A stretch of 64,000 bases of DNA, from the NCBI GenBank assembly GCA_946902875.1, contig OX336349.1, forward strand, positions 19,925,891 to 19,989,890, read 5' to 3'. Of the stretch, positions 11,479 to 23,650 are shown one piece after another. A model generated the notes under the pieces. It saw nothing but the letters and a program-made list of their open reading frames with translations, searched no databases and was not told where the DNA came from. The position numbers were made by a program, and so were the translations under genes. Within the stretch, counting starts at the first letter, position 1. Each line of letters opens with the position of its first letter. This stretch comes from Nematopogon swammerdamellus. Lineage: Eukaryota; Arthropoda; Insecta; Lepidoptera; Adelidae.

Positions 11479-11742
11479 AATTAAAATACAAGCGGATAAA
11501 GATTAGTGAGAAATCAAAACAGGAAACGAATCACACCCACTCGGATAACATGATTCTAGAAATATATTTACAAAAACTGAGCTAACAAAGCAGTAACAAA
11601 GTCAATATTGAAAGTGACTGTTCAGTGTATTTATTCGCAGAGTCATATCTGTTTCAACCTCAATGAAACATGAGTATTTAGAACTACCTACGAAGTAAGG
11701 AGTATTTCAACGACCGTGTAGCGCTTGCATGGAACGTTCTCT

Positions 11743-12090
11743 ATCAAGATTCACACCTTGCCTTGCTACTCTATCCAGATTCACACCTTGCCTTGCTACT
11801 CTATCAAGATTCACACCTTGCCTTGCTACTATATCATAATGCACACCTTGCCTTGCTAGTTCTTTAACTAACTAAGATTCATACCTTGCCTTGCTACTCT
11901 ATCAAGATTCACACCTTGCCTTGCTACTTTACCAAGATTCACACCTTGCCTTTCTACTCTATCAAGATTCACACCTTGCCTTGCTAGTTCTTTTACTAAC
12001 TAAGATTCACACCTTGCCTTGCTAGTCTATCAAGATTCACACCTTGCCTTGCTAGTTCTTTAACTAACTGAGATTCACACCTTGCCTTCA
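11743..12090. repeat. 30-bp minisatellite
   Basis: About ten imperfect units with core 'attcacaccttgccttgcta'. Two spacer types alternate: a short one ('ctctatcaag', 30-bp unit) and a longer one ('gttctttaactaactaag', about 42-bp unit). Confidence 0.95.
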
Positions 12091-12149
12091 AACGTCGTTA
12101 TTAACAGTCTAGACAGCCTAGCAACAGTCTGCAAATCTGGTGGCATGGC

Positions 12150-12236
12150 ATCTAACTGAGCGGGATTTGGTGAGAAGAGGTGATTTTGGCTCTGTCGACT
12201 GCACCATTGGTCTCTCGGCACAGCCACCCATGATGG
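12150..12236 (-). repeat. dispersed repeat fragment
   Basis: Reverse complement of 13155-13240 (shared 'ggctctgtcgac' and 'ggctgtgccg' motifs). Related sequence is at 13510-13590 and 18835-18930. Probably the 3' part of a LINE. Confidence 0.5.
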
Positions 12237-12387
12237 TTTACGATATAAGTTGGATGGTAAGGAATAAGGCTATTCTAATAATAGTTTACTAGTAGGTACT
12301 CTTATACTCTACTCTATCTCTACTGAAATATGTATTTCTGTAATCGTTTTCTGATGTTCATGAATATTTACTCGTATTTACTTTATT

Positions 12388-12900
12388 AGGGTTCCGCACT
12401 TGAAAAGAGGCAAAAACGGAACCCTTACAGGATCACTCTTGTGTCTGTCTGTCTGTCTGCCTGTCACAGCTTATTTTCTCCGAATCTACTAGAGGAGAAA
12501 AAAGGTTGAAATTCGGTACATCAACAGAGTTTGTTGATCCAATCACGGACGTGTAGTGTAAATTTCGATTGTGGGGGTCAATTTTACGTGACAAATAAGA
12601 GAGGTAAAAATTTTATTTCAAGTGCATCAATGAAAAGGGATCTTAAGGAAGGGAATTATAAGGAATACAATTTTGACCAGAGTACTTGCAGCACAACACC
12701 GATTACTCTGCTTACCCCGATTATCGGGATTCAGCGTGTGTGATATGTATGTATGTATGTATGTATGTACAATTTTGTTTTTTTTTTATTATTTTAAAAT
12801 GAACAGCTCAGATTATATTAAAGAAAATATACAAACATCGAGCATTCCCCCTCCTGCTTATCTCCAAAACTGAGTCTAAAATTTCGAAAAAAATAAGGAA
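12388..12900 (+). mobile_element. REP-C subfamily copy with inserted REP-D tail
   Basis: Starts 'agggttccgcacttgaaaag', then the GTCTGTCTG array, 'cagcttattttctccgaat' and 'gggggtcaatttta'. The same order occurs at 47878-48095. A REP-D tail ending in (TATG)5 sits inside at 12676-12770, after which 'atctccaaaactgagtct' continues the REP-C subfamily. Confidence 0.65.
12676..12770 (+). mobile_element. REP-D 3' end with (TATG)n tail
   Basis: Reads 'cttgcagcacaacaccg', 'actctgcttaccccgatt', 'gggattcagcgtgtgtgat', then (ATGT)n. The same 3' end occurs at 27.7, 49.8 and 58.4 kb and reversed at 22.7 kb. Confidence 0.75.
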
Positions 12901-13154
12901 TATCTCTCTTACAGTTTACAGGAAAATCTAAACCAAAGTCGTAAGTCTTATATAGTACTCACGGAAAACGGAATGGTACGGAACCCTCTCCACGCGAGTT
13001 CTGTTCGCACTTGAACCCTTTCAAAATTGTAGTTACAATAGTCTTATCGAGAGACTTTTGTTTTTGAATTCCATTTCAGATCTTCAAAAAACTCAATTCA
13101 AATGTCTGTAAAAATACTCAATTACCGTAATCGACTACTTTTTTTTAAATGTAA

Positions 13155-13695
13155 ACCAACATGGGTGGCTGTGCCGAAAGACCAATGGTGCATTCGACAG
13201 AGCCAAAAACACCTCTCCTCGCGAAACCTTCACCTTCACTTCATAGATTTGCATCACCGTGGATTGTATCACCTATCTAGAGCGATTATTATATTATAGC
13301 GCGCGAATGCGTAATGTGACATAAAGAAAAGAGTGGCCTGTGCACTAGTGTGCACGTACCGCCTTTATGTATGAGTCATCAAGTCAAATAACACGGGCGG
13401 TGTTTATTCCTGTCTTTTAGCTGAGCACATTAACATGTATTGCGCAGTGTGTAATTCTGGTGTTTACTCATTGAATTTATGTTACGTACAAAAAAAGGAG
13501 AGATTTATGCCAAATGGAGCAGTCGACAGAGCCCAAAATTACCCCTCCTCGCGAATCCCCGCTCAGTTAGGTGCAATGTCAGCAGATTTGCGGACTGTTG
13601 CCAGGCTGTCTTTTGAAGACACTCGGGTTAAAGGATTCGGGAAAGACACTCGCCGGAAGACAGTTCCACACCCTAGCAGCGCGGTGCGACAATGA
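13155..13695 (+). repeat. dispersed LINE-like repeat, two fragments
   Basis: Two related pieces (13155-13240 and 13510-13695) share 'gacagagcc', 'cctctcctcgcgaa' and 'cgctcag'. Similar text is at 18835-19025. The second piece ends 'ttccacaccctagcagcgcggtgc', resembling the conserved end of LINE proteins (KVWNxLP region). No intact frame. Confidence 0.45.
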
Positions 13696-13793
13696 AACGA
13701 TATAGATTTTAGAGAACCAATGAGTTCTCAAAAGCCCAATGTCAACAACAATAGGGCGCTTAGTCTCTCTCTGCGACGAGTCATGCGGAGATA

Positions 13794-13983
13794 CATGGAT
13801 GAATAAGACTTATTCATCCATTCGGAGATAGGACGGTATGATATTATGTACAGATATTCTATCTCACAAGTCCGTTTGGCTATGAATGTGAATGCGACAT
13901 CGTGATCGTGACTGAGCGTTCTCGAGGTTACGCACACTAAAACAATATGCATGTGCTCGCCTGACACATTCATAGCCAAACCG
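13794..13983. repeat. palindrome and short foldback
   Basis: ATGGATGAATAAG-a-CTTATTCATCCAT (about 13794-13821) is a perfect 13-bp-arm palindrome. Next to it, 'cgtttggctatgaatgtg' (13873-13890) is inverted at 13965-13983. Both look like small foldback elements. Confidence 0.7.
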
Positions 13984-14346
13984 ATAGTACCTATTAAGGC
14001 CCTATCAACCCGTATTCACCCGTACTCCTCTTCCAAGGCGCCGCCGGCGCCGCTTTCGCTGGTTGGAGTAGGATGCAACACAATCAACCAATCAAAAATT
14101 TTATTTTAATTTTTTTATTCCAAAACTACGGATCGAAACAAAAAAGTAAAAAGCTACGGATTTAGATATATATTCAACAAATAAAATATATTTTTTCCAA
14201 AGCCTTGATTTGGTCACGTTGCCTTAAATACGTTTTTATAACTGAATTCAGAGGCGTGTTCATGATTTTTTTCTATCGAGCGAAGTTAATCAAATCGTGT
14301 TCTCAAAAAGCTATCGATCTGCGCTGATAGATCAAGTTTTACATAT

Positions 14347-14556
14347 ATTAAAAAATTGGTTGTCTGTAAAGTCGGTTTACGGACGATAGTTTTACGTGAT
14401 GACGTTTTGGGCCGATTGTATCTCTCAAGTATCTCTCTATCGCTTGTTACGCGCTCTCGCTTGCACACACAGGCTCAGATGGAACGTGACACTTTTTCGT
14501 GTGTGCAGCCGGTGTTCATCAATTTATAAGACGTGACGTCATCACGAATTCGAGTC
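14347..14556 (+). mobile_element. REP-E copy, internally deleted
   Basis: Has both ends of the family (start 'tgtctgtaaagtcggttta', end 'aagacgtgacgtcatcacg') but only about 210 bp, versus roughly 600-690 bp at 16985-17672 and 41733-42330. The tRNA-like centre is lost. A TGACGTCA palindrome lies at the right end. Confidence 0.75.
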
Positions 14557-14691
14557 AGACACAGTCTGACATCACCTTAAGTATTCTGTGGCCAAACGGA
14601 CTTCGTGAGATAGAACATCTTTACCACAAAACTGTTTATAGGGGAGAGTCTGATCATCTTATATTACCCTGCACCAGAGCCGATTGACATT

Positions 14692-15195
14692 CATCCGGAT
14701 AAACATTAGCTTTCAACCGACTTCCAAAAAAGGAGGAGGTTTCTCAATTCGTCTGTATGTTTTTTTGTGGGTGTACGATTATGTTACCTGATTTCTCCGC
14801 CAATTCTCAACCGATTTTAATGATTCTTTTTTTCATGGGTAGGGTATAATCTCAGGGGTGGTTCTTTCATAAAGTTTTTCAAAGAATACCACTCCTAACG
14901 GTGGGAAATTAACATTGTCACACTAAGGAATTTTTCAGTCCGGATAAACATTAGCTTTCAACCGACTTCAAAAAAAAGGAGGAGGTTTCTCAATTCGTCT
15001 GTATGTTTTCTTTGTGTACGAGTATGTTACCTGATTTCTCCGCCAATTCTCAACCGATTTGAATGATTCTTTTTTTCATGAGTAGGGTATAATCTCAGGG
15101 GTGGTTCTTTCATAATGTTTTTTGAGAGAATACCACTCCTAACATGGAATATGGTGGGGAATTTACATTGTCACACTAAGGAATTTTTCAGTCAC
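14692..15195 (+). repeat. tandem duplication, about 245-bp unit
   Basis: Two head-to-tail copies, each starting 'ccggataaacattagcttt' followed by 'caaccgacttc' and 'ggaggaggtttctcaattcg'. They end in 'cacactaaggaatttttcag'. Differences are scattered substitutions and small indels. Confidence 0.9.
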
Positions 15196-15250
15196 TTACT
15201 TCTCGTCAACCGATTTTAATATTATGTGATATTACTAAAAACAATGAAAT

Positions 15251-15457
15251 AAAAAAACTGTTTTAAAAAAACACTGAACCGACTTCAAACCCTAAAAAGT
15301 ATTAAATAATATTTAGATCTTGACTAGAAGGCGGTACAAAAGCACACCTGCAGATGGACCCTTTTGTGCTTTTGTACCGCCTTCTACTCAAGATCAAAAT
15401 ATTATTTAATACCTTTTACGGTTTGAAGTAGATTCAATGTTTTTTTAAAACAGTTTT
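15251..15457. mobile_element. foldback element, about 95-bp arms
   Basis: Left arm 15251-15346 ('aaaaaaactgttttaaaaaa' ... 'aggcggtacaaaagcaca') is inverted at 15363-15457 with a few mismatches; the loop is about 16 bp. It abuts the tandem duplication on its left, and the 'accgacttc' motif occurs in both. Confidence 0.85.
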
Positions 15458-16375
15458 TCACTTTCAGACTGTTAGATCTGTTGTGAGTTTATTCCTATTG
15501 CAGCTTATCTTCAAGAACTTCACACACAGTCAAATGTTTAATGTAGGGACTAATCAACATTTATATTTGTATACAAGAAGCTGTCTCGTGTCGCTCACAG
15601 GAGTCACCTTCTTCAATCAACATCCTATGCATTGCATTACAGCAGGAAAATAAACAGATGACGACGACCACGACGCACGGTTCGAAGCGGGCATTTTTCC
15701 TAAATTGTTTTTGATTAAAATGTTATTGTCTGACGATTTCTTTTCAGCGTATTTATTCAAAGATGTAGACATTTAAATGTTGATCAATATTATCAACGTT
15801 TATACCATTCCGACGCATATTGACCAATAACAACAACAAAAATTTCGCATTATGACGCACTTGCATTTTGATGCATCAGCATTTGGACCAACACGCAAAA
15901 TGACTCGTACGCAAAATGACCCATCCGCATAACGACCAATCTCCCCAATTTATTCCCTTTACATTATTGGTAGGTACTCTATTTTTTTTTTAATTAAAAG
16001 CTTTACGGATTTGGATACATGTCCTTTGAAGACAATCTTAAATGTATATTTATTAGTATGTTGTATTCTTCTCGTATTCGCGAAAATCGCTATTCTGTCC
16101 AAGTGCAGTACTCAAAATCATCAAAATCGGTACACCCAGTCGAAAGTTCTGAGGTAACAATATACTGCCCTTATGACTTATGATGGAGATCTGGGTCTTA
16201 GTTTTTAACCATCCCACGATGTGTGAGTATGGCTTCTGCCACTTATCGGCTAGTTTAGTTGCCGTTCGTTTTGGAAACGTATTATATTCAATACCAATGG
16301 CACCATCGCAAGCTATTACCAATGGCGTAAATCGTAATTTTAATTAAATTTTAATGACTACAATATAATGCAGAA
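15458..16375. other. no gene recognised
   Basis: AT-rich. A minus-strand 89-codon frame at 16053-16322 has no family resemblance and no splice context. Confidence 0.35.
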
Positions 16376-16490
16376 ACGAGGTTTCCGCACCACAAAAGAA
16401 AAAAGTCGAAAAAACACGTATCTTGTATGGGGAACCCCCGTAAATTTTTTACTTTTTCTATTTTTTATTATTTCTTGTTATATCCGCAAC
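16376..16490 (-). mobile_element. REP-C fragment, reversed
   Basis: The reverse complement has 'ccccatacaag' and the 'aataataaaaaatag' stretch of REP-C, then the 'tttcttttgtggtgcgg' segment shared with 4797-4890 and 8552-8645. Confidence 0.6.
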
Positions 16491-16984
16491 ACAAATTCCA
16501 AATAATCCAACTCATTTTTATTCGCGACTTTTGAATAATTAATTACCGACATGACCCATGAAATTAATGACTCCCGCCATTTTAACAATGAAAACCCGAC
16601 ACAGTAAAGCTCAATAAAATCGTAGAAAGGGCTACAGTTTGTTGTTAAGCTCACTAAAATCACAGAAAGGGCGACACAGTTTGGTGTAGAGTCTCTCGAA
16701 AAATACAAACCGGGTTTTCTTTCACGGCTGTTAACGTTTAACAGCGACCTAGAAAAGCATTTGATGTGTGGGCGTGGGTGGGAGTTTCGTCACAGTTATC
16801 GTCGTCGGTCGACATCACGACTAAAATTGGCTTCTCTCAACACCAGATGGCGGTAGCGTCGGCTGTGGTTTAGCAGCAGTAGCGCAGGGCGTTTACGTTA
16901 TTTATATCTGGCCAACCCTGGTGATCTATAAATGTGCGATTATGTGTTTTCGATAATTTTCATTTTACCGTTACGACATAATTT
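16491..16984. other. no gene recognised
   Basis: A short local duplication is visible near 16610-16680 ('agctca(ct/at)aaaatc(g/a)(c/t)agaaaggg', two copies). Otherwise no identifiable features. Confidence 0.35.
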
Positions 16985-17672
16985 TTGACGTGATGACGTC
17001 ACGTCTTATAAATTGATGAACACCGGCTGCACGCACGAAGAAGTGTCACGTTCCATCTAAAGCTGTGTGTGCAAGCGAGAGCGCGATAGAGACCTGTGTG
17101 TGCAAACGAGAGCGCGATAGAGAGGCATGTACAATAGTAGGAAATACAAAATATATTTCTCCGCCTTTTGCGAGCCTCGAACCCGCGGTCCCTGCCACCA
17201 TCACCGACCAGACGTCTTAACCACGCGGGCTAATCGACCATGTACCTATTGCAGCAAATTTTCTCAACAGTATCTGGAGATTTCATGGTGCGACATCTAG
17301 CGTCCACATTAAGCGTCAATAGTAAATGAAATACTTCAGCGGTATTTACTTCATTTCGCAGTTAGGTAGTTTTTGCAACGTTGTACATGTAGATGGCGTT
17401 GGCGTTATGTAGGTTTGATTCCCAACACGATGTTTATATTGATAATTAATATTATTGGCTTTTTAGGTTTTTTAAATATAAATTAAACAAAAATTAACAG
17501 TCGTTATTTTCTCATATTTTTTATTAGTTTAACAAAATTAATTTTACATGGTAAATATCCGCCGGAACTGATTTTGTATCTGACTTCGCACTTTATATAC
17601 TTTATGACGTCATCACGTAAAACTATCGTCCGTAAACCGACTTTACAGACAACCAATTTTTTTTTATAAATA
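16985..17672 (-). mobile_element. REP-E copy, full length, tRNA-like core
   Basis: Reverse-strand copy of the family at 41733-42330. Ends are 'gacgtgatgacgtcacgtc' and 'ttacagacaaccaa'. On the minus strand the centre (about 17160-17240) is tRNA-like: 'tagcccgcgtggttaagac' resembles an A-box region and 'gcgggttcgaggctc' a B-box. A short motif ending 'gcaagcgagagcgcgatag' is repeated twice. No protein frame. This could be a tRNA-derived SINE embedded in, or captured by, a DNA element. Confidence 0.7.
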
Positions 17673-18317
17673 ATGCCTTTTGAATATCACCTTGAATTGA
17701 GAATTTTTGTTTTTTAATTATCATTGAACAATAAGATCGCACTTGACCCTTTCCTAAATTATTTACACTATGCCTGAATTTCACCACCGGTTAAGCCTCG
17801 GTTAACCTTTATCGTTCGGTTAAAGTGCGGTCAAAGTAAAGTGATATTACTCATATAGTTACCAGGCGTTAGTTAACCGACAGAAACGTTTTAGCCACAG
17901 CGGGCGAAATAGGCCCTTAGTAATATTATAAATATTCAGTTTAAATTTTCAGTAGCGATAAAATAAAATAAACTCATACTAGAATCAAAAGTGACAACCC
18001 TGACCCACGGTGAATGCGGGGCGAGTCAGACATACTTAAATGGGCGCACTTAATTATCAATTTAGTTATGCACAAAGGAGCAATCTACAGCTTCCGCTAT
18101 TTATTCGTTTGGTCGGAGACACTAAAAAAGATTTATTCATGCTGTTAAAATGAGTGCCATGTAGCATGGAGGGTGCTGTATGAATGTGCCGATTTGGTTT
18201 CGGCTGTAATGATTATGTAATAAATAAATAATTGTGATTGTGCTTAGCTGACAAAAATGTGTACATTTTACCGGGAAAATCTTTGTTTTTTTTTTGTAAC
18301 ATCGTAATTTTGGAAGT

Positions 18318-18530
18318 GAAAACTTCTTTGGCGGCGCTTGGCACTTTTTTTAGATGGGTAAAAAATGTTAAACTCGCGTCAGAACTCGCGTCAGATCCGT
18401 AGCCCGATCGAAAAAGCGTAAGATTCGAAACTTCTTTAGCGGCGCTTGGCACTTTTTTAGATGGGTAAAAAATGTTAAACTCGCGACAGATCCGTAGCCT
18501 GAACGAAAAAGCGTAAAATTCGTTGAAATT
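18318..18530. repeat. tandem duplication, about 107-bp unit
   Basis: Two copies of 'gcggcgcttggcacttttt' through 'gaaaaagcgta'. A related reversed piece is at 24280-24350 ('aaaagtgccaagagccgct'). Confidence 0.85.
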
Positions 18531-18779
18531 ATGGATGAAAGTTGATTTTTCTGAGAAATAAACTTTTTGATGTAAAATAATTATAATAGTTCTGTAGTGT
18601 TAAATTTTTTATGTAATATAAATTGTCATGTTTGTCTACGATAGCGCAATAAATGAATATTGTATTTTACCACATAAAGGATAGTAATTTTATACTGATA
18701 AATAAAACAATTCGTGCCAAATTATTCCCTAACCATTCCAAAATATTCAAAAATGCACATCGTTGATGTTTAAGTTTTC

Positions 18780-19025
18780 ACTTCTGCCGGCACTCCCGGA
18801 GTGCAACCTCGGGCATTTTTTTTATGGACAACCGGTACGATTGGCTGTGTCCACAAGTTCAAAAGAAGATCATAGACACAGCCAATAACACCACTCCTCG
18901 CGAAACCACGCTCAGAGAGGCGCCATGCCAGCTACAAGGCGGATGAAGAGGTCGTTGTCTAATTATTTATTAGCACGCCTTTTGAAGATCCCCAGGTCTG
19001 TGAACCTGCGGTGATCTTCAATAGT
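18780..19025. repeat. dispersed repeat with CACTCCCGGAGTG palindrome
   Basis: 'ctgccggcactcccggagtgc' at about 18784 recurs reversed at 24196-24218. It is followed by a LINE-like piece ('actcctcgcgaaaccacgct') related to 13155-13590. Confidence 0.55.
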
Positions 19026-19345
19026 CTTGCCATCTGTTCTTTGTATTTGTTTTATTTAATCTACATACTGCAAACTTAATGGTATTTATAGAAAAAATAC
19101 TGAACATAATTAGGTAACTCAAATGGTTTTCGAGATAATAGTTTTAAAGTCTCTAAAAAGGAGCCTACCTTTTAGTATATTCATAATTGGAATTTAAATG
19201 TCAAACTACTAATTCTTCTTCATAAAAAAAAAACGATAAAAGTGTATCAATAACATAATTATATTTTCTTGAAGAAGTAATCATGTCTACTCTTTTAGAT
19301 ATTTAAATAGAAATATAGCCATTTCCCAATTTCCAAGGTAGGTAT

Positions 19346-19496
19346 AATGCGCGGGGCGGATCTCGGCGTGTCGCCGCCGCGCCGCAGCGGTTCGTCAGTG
19401 TTCTCCCTCGCACCCGCACCGTACTTGTATAGTGTATTCGCGTGGCGGGTCGCCCGCTGCGGCGACGACACGCCGAGATCCGTCCCGGGCACTATA
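19346..19496. mobile_element. GC-rich foldback MITE
   Basis: Left end TATAATGCGCGGGGCGGATC, continuing 'tcggcgtgtcg', is inverted at the right end (to 'cactataata'). Arms are about 45 bp around a GC-rich centre. AT-rich flanks and a TATAAT-like end suggest a miniature DNA element. The 65-codon frame is an artefact. Confidence 0.65.
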
Positions 19497-19672
19497 ATAA
19501 TTTAATAAATTATAGCCTTAACAGTTATGTGCTGCGCCCACGCCACGCGCACCTGATCTACCGCGTCGGCAGACCAGTATGACGAATCCGGATCACTGTT
19601 GTTGGGTTGGGATTGGGACCCGTAAACAAACACAAAGTGGAGACAAAGTAATTTTAATTCTTAGGTTAAAAG

Positions 19673-20022
19673 CTTTTTTTTATGTAAACTGACACGGTTG
19701 GCTACATCACCTACAACATCCGTGATGTCAGCCCATAACACCGGGTGAACTAGGTGCCATGTCACTGCTTCCCCTCATTTCATGTCGGCTATACTGAACT
19801 GTACGAAAAACACTAACTATTTACATAGCCGTTTCGACTGACGTTTCATTCAGTGCGGTGGCATTCAACCCGGGCGGGATAAACCCTACCACCTAGTAAG
19901 ATATGAAGGGTAAGGGACCTACAGTTTTAAGTGGAATCCGAACCACGGTCAGCCTCCAACGGTCGATCGGTCACCCATCCAAGTACTGATCGCGCTCAGT
20001 GTTGCTTAACAATAGTTAACTA
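19673..20022 (-). mobile_element. SINE-A copy
   Basis: Near full length on the minus strand: A-tail, body, B-box-like region and 5S-like segment (reverse of 'gcggtcagtacttggatggg'). The tRNA-like 5' tip is replaced after 'ttaacaatagttaac'. Confidence 0.85.
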
Positions 20023-22227
20023 TTTTATTATGTCTCTATTTGGCTGAAATAAAGAAATAAAAAAAGATGTATAGATAAATATATAAACATAAAAGCCGAC
20101 GCTCTGTACGAAGTGACCGAGACCCGCAGGGCGTGGCAGATGTGTGATCCCGGAATTGACCCGACTCGTCTCTACTCTCGTCAGTCGTCGCTTCTACTCT
20201 CAGCGCACGCGCAGACATAATTCCTTAATGCCAGTTAAGTCGCTCGCACACTGAACTAGATCCTGCAGTAGCCGATACGGATAAATGATTTTTACATTTT
20301 CGGAAAATAGTTCTTTTTTTTTTAAAGAAAAAATTATCTAAACATATCATTTATTATTTCCCGCAACTTGTATATGACAATATCAGTCTTCCTTCCTCTA
20401 GTGCTGATAATAATACATAATTATCAGATTTAAATCTGATAAAAATCACTATTTGACATATTTAAAAATACATATATACTACAAACAACAATTTTCTAAA
20501 TGGGATGGTTCTGAATTACAGTCTCTCGAAACATAACGAATCGTTCTTTTATATCGTTTATAATTTTCCATATTACATTTGGGCCTTTTTATTATTATGG
20601 ACTTTATTAATTAATTATTCTTAGGAAAATTATATTTACAATATTTCTGAATAACACAACACTAAAAAAGTTTAAAACATTTCCGTAAAGGCGTAACACG
20701 CGTGAAATACGTAACACTCACTCATACCCACACCGCCACAATGTGCGATGATGAGATGACTCCATACTCCAAACTCGAAGCGTGTAAAACGACGGACAGT
20801 GCGGGTCTTATAATTAGATTAATTTAACGACAAACGGTGACGAGAGATGGCCTCTATCATCATCGTACATAACATAACTCTCACACACCTACTAATGGTC
20901 AATTCAATAACCGACAAATCAGGATCGAATACGATATTGCGAGCAAAAAAAAGCCGAGTTGGTTCCAGTCCAGTAAAGAGTATTATTGGAACGAAGTTTC
21001 CTATTGCACATTACACTCCAGACACTTGGCGAATGAGAGCTAGGACAAAAAAAAAATTAAGACTTCGACCGTCACGACACTTTTTCTGTGGTATGTGTGT
21101 TTGTGTGTTTACAAGCGTATGTCTATGTTCAGGTATATTACTGCAGTATAGACGTCATTTTTTTTCATTTAGTTGTTAATTTATTTCATTGTGCCTGTTA
21201 TTTAATACATAATTATAAATCGAAAGGAAATACGTTCCAACCGGGTGCCCCACGACACCTCTCGTCTTTTATTGTCCTCGCCACCCTTCTAAAGGGCTGA
21301 AATGATGGCCGCGACGTGCGCAGCGCCTATTCCTGCCACCAATCTTGCCCGATATTCGATTACCAGCTGTGCGACTTGCGCTAATTTCAGACTTCAGAGC
21401 GGTGGCGACGCGCTACGATAGAAATGAGATGAGGCAGTGACTTGCACTGCACGTACTGCCGTGTCCCTAAATACACAGCGCTACGAGACAACGCCGTCGT
21501 CGCCGCCCCCGCGCCGTTGCGACCTTTATATCAAGACAAATAGCTATTTCTGGAGGCCAATCAAGAAATAGCGCTGATTCTCGAGTTATTCGTAGTTGTA
21601 CTACAAGGTTTAAAATTTATACTGTTACTCTAATGAAATGGGCAATTGATTTATTTAATTATTTATTTTAGGTACTTCAACAGAGTAGTTGACACGACAC
21701 GCGACTTTTCTACCACATTTAAAAATCAGTCAACTCTCCAAAATTGTAAGTACACAATAACTTACTTCTAACAAAAAAACAATCATATTGACAATAATAA
21801 TATTCTAAGAATAAAATAAAACCAAACCTACTACTAATAAATACTAAAAAGACAGAGAAAAAAAAAAAACAAAACAAACAAGAAATTAAATTTAGCTAGA
21901 CTAACTCAAAATTCAGACAAATATAATGACCTAGTACTGGAAGAGTTGTAGCCGAGCGCACACACATCGTAATTGATTCTCGATTTATCTGCTAGTGAAT
22001 TGACCCCCAGCCAGAATCCTGCGTACCCAACTAAAGCGGGCGAGGCCTCTTTGATCTGCCTTGTGCAATGCTTATCAAAGGAATCGTTTTCAGTTAAAAC
22101 CTTGTTTTGAACATCGTTTTCAATCCCTTTGTCTATAAAAAGTTATGTCTTGTTGTCTATGAGCTGTCTAGCTACTAAGATCAGTGTATATGCTTGAATA
22201 AATCAATATTCATATATTTACAAGCTT
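20023..22227. other. no gene recognised; two GC-richer patches
   Basis: GC-richer patches at about 20090-20225 and 21240-21540 could be promoter or exon remnants. I found no frame flanked by convincing splice sites. The 110-codon frame at 20847-21179 ends in a low-complexity C/V/F tail and is not protein-like. Confidence 0.35.
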
Positions 22228-22228
22228 T

Positions 22229-22629
22229 TTACGGTTCCGTATCCGTCGTACGGAAACCTATTACTAAGCCTACGCCGTCTGTCTGTATGTCTGTTTGTCC
22301 GTCTGTCTGTCCGAGGGCTGTATTTCTTGAACCGTAATAGGTAGGCCGTTGAAATTTTCACAGAATATGTGTTTATTGTGGCCGATATAACAACAAATAA
22401 TAAAAGAAAAAGTAAAAAATTCACCGGGGTCTCCATACAAGAAACTAAAAATACGCGCGCCATCTACCGAAAACAGTATGAAGCATTTTAACTAATCATG
22501 AATTTTAACTAATATGAAGCATTTCATAAAACACGCCATACATGACGTGAGTGGCGCTTCATAAATGACGACAGTGCGATACGGAACCCTCGGTGCGCGA
22601 GTTCGACTCGCACTTGGCCGGTTTTTTTA
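22229..22629 (+). mobile_element. REP-C copy, full length
   Basis: Complete order: 'ggttccgtatccg', 'cctattactaagcctacgcc', GTCTGTCTGTC array, 'cttgaaccgtaataggtag', 'catacaagaaac', 'gaagcattttaactaatcat', 'gagttcgactcgcacttgg', then GCCGG and a T-run. Confidence 0.9.
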
Positions 22630-22701
22630 TAAATTCATTTGGCATTAAAGAACTCTCCTATAAGTCAGACATACAATGAAATAATTTTACAAATTTAATA
22701 C

Positions 22702-23036
22702 ATACATACATATCACACACGCTGAATCCCGACAATCGGGGTAAGCAGAGTAATCGGTGCTGTGCTGCAAGAACTCTAGTAAATTACAGCACAACACCAA
22801 CCACCACGTTTCGCAAAGTATTCGAACAAGATTAAATCAATCAAGCAGCAAGTAAGGCACGAAGACCCACCTGCTGCATGACTCGGTGGAAGTACCGTGC
22901 CAAGGTGAGAGGTGGCGAGCCTGTCGCCCTTCAGCACGGCATCTTGTCCTTATCCCTTGGTCGCCTTTTACGACATGCACGGGGAGAGATGCAGTGGGGA
23001 TATTCTTTTTAAGTACCGGCCCCACACGGTACATTA
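22702..23036 (-). mobile_element. REP-D copy, near full length
   Basis: Reverse of the family: a (CATA)n tail, 'cacacgctgaatcccgac', 'ggggtaagcagagtaatcgg', a palindromic tgctgtgctgcaag/acagcacaacacc pair, 'gtgccaaggtgagaggtgg', 'cttttacgacatgcacgggg' and 'ccccacacggtac'. The 65-codon frame across it is not a gene. Confidence 0.85.
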
Positions 23037-23084
23037 TTACAGTACAAATTTAATAAAGGTTAATAAACAGAAATTATTTTAAAA

Positions 23085-23155
23085 TGTTAGGGTTCGACCA
23101 GAAAAAAAAACAGACTGACAGACGACGTAGGCCGTATGGAGACGGAACCCTATAA
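23085..23155 (-). mobile_element. REP-C 5' fragment, reversed
   Basis: Holds only 'agggttc', the reversed CAGACTGACAG array and 'ggaaccctat'. Confidence 0.5.
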
Positions 23156-23181
23156 AAATATGAATCGTTAATGGGTCCTAG

Positions 23182-23555
23182 AAAAAAAAAAGTTTTAAAA
23201 AACATAAAACCGACTTCCTAAAAAAAGTAAAACTAAAAAACTATTCAAAATAAAAATATAAAAACCGCCTTCAAAAATATATGAAATAAAAACCTAAAAA
23301 AAAAACGAACCCTAGAGTTGAAGGCGGTGCTAAAGCAAGCAAAAATGATGCATGAAAGAAAACATGAGTGGATGATAATATCCTTTGTGATTTGTGTAGC
23401 CTTTTTAGCACCGCCTTCAACTCTAGGGTTCGTTTTTTTTTTAGGTTTTTATTTCATATATTTTTGAAGGCGGTTTTTATATTTTTATTTTGAATAGTTT
23501 TTTAGTTTTACTTTTTTTAGGAAGTCGGTTTTATGTTTTTTAAAACTTTTTTTTT
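23182..23555. mobile_element. long foldback element, about 152-bp arms
   Basis: Left arm 23182-23334 and right arm 23404-23555 are almost perfect complements (e.g. 'aaggcggtgctaaa' against 'tttagcaccgcctt'); the loop is about 69 bp. The outer part carries 'aaaaccgacttcc', linking it to the 15251-15457 foldback. Confidence 0.9.
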
Positions 23556-23650
23556 ATTTCACAGTTTTTTTTAGTAATTTTTTGCTATTAATGTACTCGG
23601 CGGAATCGCTTTCCAATCCGATCTTGACCCAATTAAAATAGGACCACGTC

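Noticed and set aside
11743..12090. CRISPR-like array
   Set aside because: Eukaryotic minisatellite: spacers are two recurring variants rather than unique sequences.
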